From Actinoplanes campanulatus (GTDB taxonomy: Bacteria > Actinomycetota > Actinomycetes > Mycobacteriales > Micromonosporaceae), in NCBI RefSeq assembly GCF_014647795.1, contig NZ_BMPW01000020.1, positions 141,454 to 205,453 of the forward strand: a stretch of 64,000 nt of DNA, in the 5' to 3' direction. Positions 1 through 6,672 of the stretch are shown piece after piece (position 1 is the stretch's first letter; the number at the start of each line of letters is the position of its first letter). The position numbers and the translations under genes were made by a program. Below the pieces are notes generated by a model. The model was not told the DNA's origin and searched no databases. It worked only from the letters and a program-made list of their open reading frames with translations.

Positions 1-1395
1 GGCCTGGCTGCCGCCGGGTGACCGTAGCGGCGGACAGGGTTCCGGTTCCGGCTAGCACTGCTGTCGCGGACACGGATGATCCGGCCTCCGCCGTCAAAGA
101 TCCGACGGCAGCGAACGTCCCGGCCGTACTGTGCGCGATAGTCGCGGAGGCGGTGAGACTGGCGGACGCCGCCAGCGTTGCCGCCTGCTCGTTCGCTACC
201 TCGCCTATCGCGGCGAGGGCAGCAGTGCCGGCGAACGTCGCCAGAGTGACCCGCTCGACTGTCGAGGCAGCAGTGAGAGCGCCCTGAACGGACAGAGTCG
301 CAGTGTCGGACGTCTCCCGGGCCGCCGTCGCAGCCAGCGCGCCTGAGGCCGAAAGCGTGGCGGCATCGGCCGCAGCTAGTGCCGCCGTGGCGTTGAGGGT
401 GCCGGTGCCGGAGAGTGTGGTGTCGGCGAACTGGCTGCGGTCGGCGGCGGCTGCCAGGCTTCCGCTGCCGGAGAGAGTGACGGTGGCGACCGCGGTACGG
501 TCCCCGGCCGCTGTGAGACCGCCCGTGGCGGCCAGGGTGGCGCTGCCCTCGACCGGTAGTGCGTCGGCGACGAAGTCCCAGTCGGCGAAGTAGCTGCCGT
601 TGCTCCCGGCGCCGGTGGCCGGGTAGGCGAGTCCGGCCGAGATCGTGAACGTGGCCTGCCTGAGCGTGCCAAGCCCGACCGGGTCGTCACCGGCGGCATC
701 GGCGATCAGGTCGCCGTTGGTGATGTCGCTGTTGTGCACGTTGGCCGAGTACACGTACCGGCCGGCGCTGCTGTGGACGGCGGCGCGGTAGAGGACGCCG
801 GCGGTGATCGGGACCGGCGAGTCGAAGGTGATGCTGTTCCAGCCGCTGCTCGTTGGCGAGCCCACCAGGGTCTTCTGCGCTAGTTCGGTGCCGGCCGGGG
901 TGGGGTCGTCGGCGGCGGTGACCTCGTAGAGCGCGCCGATGTAGGTGCCGCTGGTCGTGGTGGTGGTGTACCAGCGGACGCCGGTGACGTAGCCGTCCAC
1001 TGCGGACCGAATCGTGGTGCCGAAGGTGATGCCAGGAGTGCCGTCCGACGCGTCGGTGATGGTCGGCGTCTGGTCGGTGAATACATGCTGGAGCTGACCA
1101 GGGATCTCACCATCGGCGGTGAGCGTGCCGGTTGCTGCCAGGGTGGCGGTGGCGTCGGTGGAGCGGAGGCCGCTGCCTGCCAGAGCGCCCGTCGCCGCCA
1201 GCGTGGCCGTCGTGTCTTGGGCGCGAACACCGGTGCTGGTGAGCTCGCCGGTCGCGTTGAGCGTTGCCGTCGCCGCCTGGGTGCGTTCGCCGGCGGCCGC
1301 CAGTGTTCCGGTGGCGGCGAGGGTGGCGGTGGTGCTCGTGTCCTGGGTGGCTGTCGCGGCGAGGCTGCCGGAGGCGGTGAGGGTGGCGTCGGCGT
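1..1395 (-). repeat. 60-bp coding repeats (20-residue units) flanking DUF4082
   Basis: Translated on the minus strand, the gene shows units of exactly 20 residues beginning TATL, AATL, TVTL or similar. About five are upstream of the DUF4082 domain (about 1395-1090) and at least nine downstream (about 575-1). Conserved positions are small residues and Leu/Gly; the tails of the units vary. The regular period suggests a solenoid or stacked beta-strand shaft. Confidence 0.75.
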
Positions 1396-1450
1396 TGTGG
1401 GTGCCTCCGCTACCGCCGCCACCCTGATTGAACAGCAGCAGCAGGGACAC
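1..1450 (-). CDS. Repeat-rich phage tail/fibre-like protein with DUF4082 domain (C-terminus outside window)
   Basis: The start is GTG at 1450, seven bases after a strong GGGGAGGT ribosome binding site; the frame is open to base 1, so at least 483 residues are present and the C-terminus is missing. The N-terminus is followed by about five 20-residue repeats (pattern TATLxATGxLxAxGxR). Residues about 123-291 match the DUF4082 pattern, including FGTTIRSAVDGYVTGVRWY and GVLYRAAVHSSAGRYVYSA. At least nine more 20-residue repeats then run to the edge. DUF4082 is a beta-sandwich-like domain of extracellular proteins. A surface or adhesion fibre is my inference from context and composition; no enzymatic motif is seen. 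Confidence 0.8.
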   Translation of the reverse strand, partial: MSLLLLFNQGGGGSGGTHNADATLTASGSLAATATQDTSTTATLAATGTLAAAGERTQAATATLNATGELTSTGVRAQDTTATLAATGALAGSGLRSTDATATLAATGTLTADGEIPGQLQHVFTDQTPTITDASDGTPGITFGTTIRSAVDGYVTGVRWYTTTTTSGTYIGALYEVTAADDPTPAGTELAQKTLVGSPTSSGWNSITFDSPVPITAGVLYRAAVHSSAGRYVYSANVHNSDITNGDLIADAAGDDPVGLGTLRQATFTISAGLAYPATGAGSNGSYFADWDFVADALPVEGSATLAATGGLTAAGDRTAVATVTLSGSGSLAAAADRSQFADTTLSGTGTLNATAALAAADAATLSASGALAATAARETSDTATLSVQGALTAASTVERVTLATFAGTAALAAIGEVANEQAATLAASASLTASATIAHSTAGTFAAVGSLTAEAGSSVSATAVLAGTGTLSAATVTRRQPG

Positions 1451-1540
1451 GCCCACACCTCCCCGCTCTTGGCTTGCATCAGGTGCCTGTCACCCCATTA
1501 GGCACTGAGGTTCAGAGGCCAAAGCGGATACAATTTATAC

Positions 1541-2143
1541 GTGCTAGAAGAAAATCCCTATGCATACATTCTTGGCGTGACGCTGGGCGACGCATCTCTT
1601 TTCCTGACCCGCGAAAAAAGCTGGAACGGAAAGTACTACACGCGATACACCATCTCAATGGAGTGCAAGGATGAAGTCTTCATGTCCAGATTCACAATGG
1701 CCCTTGCGAGAATTGTCAAAAAGCCGGTGAACTATCGGCCTGTAACTCGAACCAATTTTTCAACCTCAACCATCAAGGGCTTGCCGAAGGACTACTGCTT
1801 CAACGGTTTCACCATGCGGATTCGTAGCAAGCCGCTCGTGTCTCAACTCATCGCAGATAGGCAGGCGCTCCGGGAAGGAACCGTCAGCTACCCATCCGAT
1901 GAATGCTTGGCGATCATCTCCGGGATGGTCGACAGCGACGGTTATGTCACTGTCGACGGGCATGTTGTTGTGCGGACGCGTGAAACCACAGCCTTGTCAG
2001 CCCTTTGCAGGGCTACAGGGATGCCGTTCCGGGCCTACGACATCCCTGGGCAGTCCGCGCCAGAGATTCACCTTCGGCGCAACAGTGTGGCGCTTATTGA
2101 CACGTTCAAGAAACGCAAGCCCCGGCGGTCGAAGGCTGCCTGA
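1541..2143 (+). CDS. Free-standing LAGLIDADG-type homing endonuclease
   Basis: 200 residues from a GTG start, on the strand opposite to the structural genes. Two LAGLIDADG-like motifs are visible: AYILGVTLGDAS near residues 8-18 and AIISGMVDSDGYVTV near 124-137, each ending in the acidic residue that binds metal. Spacing and length fit a single-chain double-motif enzyme. The gene is visibly less GC-rich than its neighbours, a sign of separate origin. Its stop codon directly abuts the stop of the convergent structural gene. No intron or intein is apparent, so it is an intergenic selfish gene, possibly aiding its own spread between related phages. Confidence 0.82.
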   Translation: MLEENPYAYILGVTLGDASLFLTREKSWNGKYYTRYTISMECKDEVFMSRFTMALARIVKKPVNYRPVTRTNFSTSTIKGLPKDYCFNGFTMRIRSKPLVSQLIADRQALREGTVSYPSDECLAIISGMVDSDGYVTVDGHVVVRTRETTALSALCRATGMPFRAYDIPGQSAPEIHLRRNSVALIDTFKKRKPRRSKAA

Positions 2144-3169
2144 TCATTCTTCCGTGCCAGCCGCCACCACGCCAATCGCCCCAGCAGTGAGCGCTGCGCT
2201 GAGGTTCACGTTCAGGTTGGTGTTGATCGCTGCCGCGCGGACGCCGTACGGGCCGACGTCGATCCAGCCCGACGACCAGCCGCCCAGCGCGGTCCCACCG
2301 GTAGCGGGTACGTAGACGGGGATGGCGAGTCCGGTGGAGGTGGTGACGTCCCGCAGCGTAACGGTGATCACCCCGCCGCTCGACTGCGCGGCATCAGCGG
2401 TAGCGAACAACTGGAAGCGCAGCAACTGCCAGCGCTTACCCGACGTCGGCGTCCACACCGCCGTGTCACCCGAGGCTGTCGCGGTGACCGACTTGAAGAT
2501 GTTCGCCAGTCGCTGCCGGGACCAGGTGGCACCGTTAAAGCCCAGCCCGAGCGAACCCACGGTGCTCCACGGCGTATTGGCCTGGGCGTCCGACAGAGTC
2601 GTAGTACCGGTCGCCGAGGAAGAGACCGACAGCGACGAGTTCGCGACATTGACCCGCATCGCATGCAGCGGAGCGGCGGTAAGGGCAACCTGATACGTGC
2701 GCGTGCCGCTGGTATAGGCAGTACACACGAACTGGTAGTAACGGAACCAGACGGGCACGTAGTAGCCGTTCGAGCCGTTGGGTGTGCTCGACTGTGTGAA
2801 GTCGCCGTTGGAGGCAACGCCTGCCGTCGACGCTCCCATCGCGGAGAGACTCACGGTCGTCCAGTTAGTGCCGTCGAATGAGCCCTGTAGCACCGTGGTG
2901 CCACTGAAGGTCCCAGTGACGGTGATGATGATTGCGGTGTAGCCGCCCGACACGTCAAACGAGCCGACTAGCGTGCCTGTGCCGGTAACCGACCCTGACC
3001 ACTGCTGGTATGCGGGCGGGCCGACTGGGAGCGGGTTGCTACCGGACACCATGGTCGCGCTGCCGTCTGCCCCGAACGCGGGCTTGACGAGCTGGACCTG
3101 TCGGCCGGAGCCGATGTCGTCGGTTGCGACAACGGCTGCGGTACCGGGTAAAACAATGTCGTCGGCCAT
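2144..3169 (-). CDS. Phage virion structural protein (fibre/decoration-like)
   Basis: 341 residues if it starts at the ATG at 3169 (MADDIVLPGTAAVVATDD), which has GGAAAGG upstream; a longer reading to 3232 has no such signal. The sequence is rich in Ser, Thr, Gly and Ala with alternating beta-type segments, such as GTGTLVGSFDVSGGYTAIII and NWTTVSLSAMGAS, typical of phage baseplate, fibre or head-fibre proteins. I recognise no catalytic motif. It lies between two inserted homing endonuclease genes, which is why its neighbours on the same strand are unusually far away. Confidence 0.75.
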   Translation of the reverse strand: MADDIVLPGTAAVVATDDIGSGRQVQLVKPAFGADGSATMVSGSNPLPVGPPAYQQWSGSVTGTGTLVGSFDVSGGYTAIIITVTGTFSGTTVLQGSFDGTNWTTVSLSAMGASTAGVASNGDFTQSSTPNGSNGYYVPVWFRYYQFVCTAYTSGTRTYQVALTAAPLHAMRVNVANSSLSVSSSATGTTTLSDAQANTPWSTVGSLGLGFNGATWSRQRLANIFKSVTATASGDTAVWTPTSGKRWQLLRFQLFATADAAQSSGGVITVTLRDVTTSTGLAIPVYVPATGGTALGGWSSGWIDVGPYGVRAAAINTNLNVNLSAALTAGAIGVVAAGTEE

Positions 3170-3249
3170 GGCGTCCAGCCTTTCCGGAATGGATTGCAAC
3201 CATCCATTTGAGCGACGCGCCGTTGGTTGCAACGACGTACCTTTAATAA

Positions 3250-4035
3250 GTGACGAAGAGGTTCAATCCGGAAGCCGAAAAGCTTCATTCCACCGTTGAC
3301 TGGTGGACGACTGAACGGGTTGCAGGTCGACTCCACGTGAAGGTGACTTGCCCATGGTGCAAAGAGCCCAGGATGGAATACGCCGGGCAAGTCCGAAACC
3401 GGATCAAGAACGGCACCTTCACCGGCTACTGCTACCGGGATCGACTACTACAGAAGGGCAAGGTCAGCCGAACAGGCAGGCCAGAGCACCCAGCCGTTGA
3501 CTGGAACGACACAGCCATCGTCAATACAGGCCGTCAGCGCCTCACCAAGGTTGCTGTTACCTGCCCTGGCTGCGGCGAGAAACGACACGCATCGCCCGGA
3601 CCGATCGCAGCACGAGTCCGGTCCGGGAAATTCACCGGCACGTGCCTGCCATGCAGCCCAAACGCCCGCAAGCGGGAATGGACGGTTCTAGGCCTCGGTC
3701 GCAAGATCGACCCAAACAAGGGGTATATCCGCCTATCCCACGAGGCCATCGCGCCCGAGCACCGAGAACTATACGACGCGATGCGTGGATCTCTGACCTT
3801 CGTCACCGAACACAGGATGGTTGTGGCGATTGCGCTTGGTCGTCCGCTCAGCTCTCGGGAGTTGGTCGACCACATGGACGGCGTCAAGACCAACAACGAC
3901 CTCGCCAACCTGCGAATCTACCGCCGAGGTCGGAACGAGCCGGGTGATACTACCGGATACGGCACCTTCTACCACGAGTGGCAAATGGCGCTCGCAGAAG
4001 TCGAACGACTGCGCGCCCAACTTAGAGTGCCGTGA
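3250..4035 (+). CDS. HNH homing endonuclease with tandem zinc-finger-like modules
   Basis: 261 residues from GTG, opposite in strand to the flanking structural genes. The C-terminal part has an HNH_3-type core: EHRMVVAIALGRPL followed by VDHMDGVKTNNDLANLRIY (about residues 187-225). The N-terminal half carries two copies of a module with the pattern VTCPxC...RxGxFTGxC: VTCPWC...GTFTGYCYRD and VTCPGC...GKFTGTCLPC. The first copy lacks its fourth Cys. These modules probably read DNA sequence, as in other modular homing enzymes. The gene occupies the gap between two minus-strand structural genes. Confidence 0.85.
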   Translation: MTKRFNPEAEKLHSTVDWWTTERVAGRLHVKVTCPWCKEPRMEYAGQVRNRIKNGTFTGYCYRDRLLQKGKVSRTGRPEHPAVDWNDTAIVNTGRQRLTKVAVTCPGCGEKRHASPGPIAARVRSGKFTGTCLPCSPNARKREWTVLGLGRKIDPNKGYIRLSHEAIAPEHRELYDAMRGSLTFVTEHRMVVAIALGRPLSSRELVDHMDGVKTNNDLANLRIYRRGRNEPGDTTGYGTFYHEWQMALAEVERLRAQLRVP

Positions 4036-4055
4036 TTTGTACGTCGTCTGCCACG

Positions 4056-4436
4056 TCAGGCCGCCAGCGTGCCCTGCGTCGCCGTCACCGTCACGTTCAG
4101 CGTGTCCCCGTTCGCCACCGACTTCGACGCGGAGAGAGCAGCGGACATCAGGAAGTTGCCGCTGGTCGACGCATCCCACAGCGACACGTGGGTGATCGTC
4201 TCCGAGCCCGCCGACCAAGACGTCCACGACACCGCCGACGCCACGCTGCTGCCCGCTGACGGGGAACCGAACGTCACCTGCTTGCGGGTGGTCTCCGCGC
4301 TGGCGTTGCTCGTCCCAGCCGACGCCGGGTCCCCCGTGTGCAGCTTCAGCCACACCGACGCCGGGGCCGTGTAGTTCGTGCCCCGCAGCACGTTCAGTAC
4401 CGCGTGCGAGTGCGTGGTGGAGATCCCGACGCTCAT
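4056..4436 (-). CDS. Small phage structural protein (tail/head fibre family)
   Basis: 126 residues. The pattern GTNYTAPASVWLKLHTGDP ... VTFGSP ... ITHVSLWDASTSGNFLMSAAL ... NGDTLNVTV matches a widespread small phage protein usually annotated as a fibre or minor structural protein. Its ATG overlaps the stop of the upstream gene (ATGA at 4433-4436), indicating translational coupling. The downstream minus-strand neighbour is interrupted by the HNH gene. Confidence 0.7.
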   Translation of the reverse strand: MSVGISTTHSHAVLNVLRGTNYTAPASVWLKLHTGDPASAGTSNASAETTRKQVTFGSPSAGSSVASAVSWTSWSAGSETITHVSLWDASTSGNFLMSAALSASKSVANGDTLNVTVTATQGTLAA

Positions 4437-4552
4437 GGTTCCTCGTTCTCCTGTTCTCCCTCGACGGCTGGGCGGATCACCTCGGCGGTCGCGGTCATCA
4501 CCAGCACCCCACCCAGCGGCTGCTCAGCCGGAGCCTCCTGCTGTTCGCTCAT
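4433..4552 (-). CDS. Short hypothetical phage protein (39 aa)
   Basis: The start is chosen at 4552 because GAGGAGG lies just upstream of that ATG. The product (MSEQQEAPAEQPLGGVLVMT...) is acidic with no recognised domain. It ends in an ATGA overlap with the next structural gene, which supports it being translated. Confidence 0.6.
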   Translation of the reverse strand: MSEQQEAPAEQPLGGVLVMTATAEVIRPAVEGEQENEEP

Positions 4553-4635
4553 GAGCCCTCCTCGGGCACCGAAAGTGGCCGCCCGAAGCGGCATGAAGAG
4601 ATCAAGTGTTGGCGTGGTCGGCACGACGGGGCCTG

Positions 4636-4672
4636 CTGTGGGGCGGACACAGGTGCAGCAGCCGCCCCACAG
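4636..4672 (-). terminator. GC-rich hairpin downstream of the 4694-5245 gene
   Basis: A perfect 11-bp stem (CTGTGGGGCGG with CCGCCCCACAG) around a 15-base loop lies just after the stop at 4694 in the minus direction. There is no U-tract, so it may be an actinobacterial-style terminator, an attenuator or an RNA-processing site. Confidence 0.45.
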
Positions 4673-4693
4673 CGGGCACCACAGCCGAAGCTG

Positions 4694-5245
4694 CTACTTG
4701 GCGGCAGCGACGAGCGCCTTCAACTGCGCCCGGTCCGCCTTCTCCGCCTCGGCCCGGTCGTAGCCCTTGCCGACGAGGAACTCGACCATCACCGCGTCCG
4801 ACGAACGTCCGTCCGGGACGCCACCGGACTCGGCCAGCTTCGCCCGAGCGTCGGCACGGCGTGCCTCAGCCTCCGTGTCGGTTGACGCCTGTCGGGGCTG
4901 CTCGGCCGCCTGCACCACCGAGCCCTCCTCGACCACAGTCTTCGCCACCGCGTCCGACGCGTCCGAGCCTGAAACAGACTGCTCCTCGGCCGGTTCTCCA
5001 CGCAGCACCTCGGAGGTCACTGAGCCGAGGCCCGTTTCGGGGTCCTGCGGTACCGCGGAGTTCGGGGCGATCGGCACCTCACCCACAGGTGCGATCAGGT
5101 GGGCGTCGAGCAGATGCCGGATCCGGGCCTCCGGGACACCGGCTGGCAGCCGGGATCCCTTGTACAGCAGGGTCAGCGACTTGGCGCCGCCCAGCTCTTC
5201 GGTTTCGACGTGGGCGCATTCGCCCACCACCTGGTATTCGGTCAT
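4694..5245 (-). CDS. Hypothetical protein following the major capsid gene
   Basis: 183 residues from the ATG at 5245, which overlaps the capsid gene stop (TGATG). The N-terminal part (MTEYQVVGECAHVETEELGG ... LLYKGSRLPAGV) is compact. The middle is acidic and Ala/Glu-rich and likely disordered. The C-terminal 35 residues look helical (VEFLVGKGYDRAEAEKADRA), resembling short SAP- or Rho-N-like segments. Position suggests a head-completion or head-tail joining protein; the sequence alone does not show it. Confidence 0.6.
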   Translation of the reverse strand: MTEYQVVGECAHVETEELGGAKSLTLLYKGSRLPAGVPEARIRHLLDAHLIAPVGEVPIAPNSAVPQDPETGLGSVTSEVLRGEPAEEQSVSGSDASDAVAKTVVEEGSVVQAAEQPRQASTDTEAEARRADARAKLAESGGVPDGRSSDAVMVEFLVGKGYDRAEAEKADRAQLKALVAAAK

Positions 5246-6183
5246 CACGACGTACCCGTGATCTTCCGGCCGGCGAGCGGGTCCGTGACCACCGGCACGG
5301 TGATCCGGCGCGCCCACATGTGCCAGGCGTCCCGCTCGGCGACCCGCCGGGTCTGGACCTGCACGCCGTTCTCCGACGAGGCGTAGCCCGGGTCGAGCTC
5401 GTTCTCGTCGGCCAGCCCGCCGAGGGCACGGCTGTCGACGACCCACGCGGCGCTGGCAGCGCCGGGCATGTTCGCGACCGGCGTCTTGAGCACCTTGAGA
5501 CCGGCGATCGTCTCGATGACGCCGCCGTACACCGGGTTGTCGGTGGACTCCCGACGCCGCAGGGTGGCGATCTTGTCGTCGGCGGCGAGGTACGCGTACA
5601 GCGTGTTGTCGATCAGCAGGGTGTCGGCCTTGTAGCCCATCTCCTGCCCGTCGACTGCCGCCTTCGACTTCTCCAGGTCCAGGAGGATGTCGGCGGACGA
5701 ACCGGTCCACACCGCGGCCGCCGCCACGGTCTCGGTGACCGCCGACGCGACCGCGGCGATCGCCAGCCGGTCGATCTTCTGGATGATGGTGTTGACGACG
5801 ATCCGCAGCGCCCAGTCCACCGCGCTACCCATCGGCAGCGACCGCTTGATCCGCTCGTCGGTCAGCTCGGTGGCCTGACCCCACTTCGACACCGCGGCCA
5901 GCGCAGCGGTACCGGACTGGGGGAGCGCCCGCGGGTACTCAGAGCCCGGTGCCACAGCGGTGATGCTGCGGTTGGTGAACAGCGGCTGGTCGTTGATCTC
6001 GTAGGCGACGGAGCCGCCCGACGTCCGGTACTTCGCCGGCAGCAGCTCGTCGGCGATGAACCCGATGTCGGTGAGCATCTTGAGACGCCGCTGGATGACT
6101 GCAGGATTCTGCAGCATCCGGTTGATGGTGAGCAGGTCACCCGACAGGGACGCCGGGGCCGGCGGGTATGCCAGCAGAGGCAT
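5245..6183 (-). CDS. Major capsid protein
   Basis: 312 residues. Position after the protease/scaffold and decoration genes, length, and segments such as IGFIADELLPAKYRTSGGSV, ELTDERIKRSLP and IAGLKVLKTPVANMPGA fit HK97-fold major capsid proteins of actinophages. No long N-terminal delta domain is present, consistent with scaffolding supplied by the separate upstream fusion protein. A terminator-like hairpin lies between it and the upstream gene, so its expression may be set partly by RNA processing or its own promoter. Confidence 0.85.
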   Translation of the reverse strand: MPLLAYPPAPASLSGDLLTINRMLQNPAVIQRRLKMLTDIGFIADELLPAKYRTSGGSVAYEINDQPLFTNRSITAVAPGSEYPRALPQSGTAALAAVSKWGQATELTDERIKRSLPMGSAVDWALRIVVNTIIQKIDRLAIAAVASAVTETVAAAAVWTGSSADILLDLEKSKAAVDGQEMGYKADTLLIDNTLYAYLAADDKIATLRRRESTDNPVYGGVIETIAGLKVLKTPVANMPGAASAAWVVDSRALGGLADENELDPGYASSENGVQVQTRRVAERDAWHMWARRITVPVVTDPLAGRKITGTS

Positions 6184-6216
6184 GGCTTGAGTCCTTCCGC
6201 CCCGGTGTCAGGGCAT

Positions 6217-6249
6217 GAAAAAACCCCGCACCGGCAGGTGACGGGGTTG
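6217..6249 (-). terminator. Rho-independent terminator/attenuator before the capsid gene
   Basis: In the minus direction a seven-pair stem (AACCCCG with CGGGGTT) is followed by six T residues. It lies between the decoration gene and the capsid gene, so it would partly stop late transcription just before the capsid unless antiterminated, or it could mark a processed 5' end. Confidence 0.65.
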
Positions 6250-6279
6250 AGAGAAGAGCGAGGGGAAGCAGCTGGGCTG

Positions 6280-6672
6280 CTAGATCTCCATCCAGGTGAC
6301 CGTGGCCGTGTCCGCCGCGGTCGTCAGGGCGATACCGATCACCGACCTGGCGGAGTTGATGTCGGTCGCCGTGTCGGTGCTGGCAGCCGCGAGCGCGGCC
6401 ACGTTGCCCGACGCGGCCGTCACCAGCTGATCCCCGGCAGTGATCGCACCCGCCGCGGTCGACGTGTGGACCTGGCCGCGGCCGTGCATCGGGCCGACCG
6501 CACCAGAGGCGATGTCGCAGGCGGCGACACCGACCCACTTCACCGACGACGCGGACGACATGGCGACGGTTCCGTTGCCAGAGACGACGAGGCACTTGCC
6601 GCCGGTCACCGCGGCGGAGGTGGTGACGGTGATGACGTCACCGGGCATCCACAGGGGGGCGTAGTCAGCCAT
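6280..6672 (-). CDS. Capsid decoration/cement-like protein (DUF2190-like)
   Basis: 130 residues, starting at the ATG at 6672 that overlaps the stop of the large upstream gene (TGATG). The pattern PGDVITVTTSAAVTGGKCLV ... VGVAACDIASGA ... GDQLVTAASGNV ... SVIGIALTTA matches phage capsid cement proteins of the DUF2190 type, which bind the outside of the shell. Its place immediately before the major capsid gene agrees. Confidence 0.75.
   Translation of the reverse strand: MADYAPLWMPGDVITVTTSAAVTGGKCLVVSGNGTVAMSSASSVKWVGVAACDIASGAVGPMHGRGQVHTSTAAGAITAGDQLVTAASGNVAALAAASTDTATDINSARSVIGIALTTAADTATVTWMEI

Noticed and set aside
1450-4056. Group I intron or intein housing the homing endonucleases
   Set aside because: The flanking structural frames are complete with their own starts and stops, so no split gene is seen around either endonuclease.
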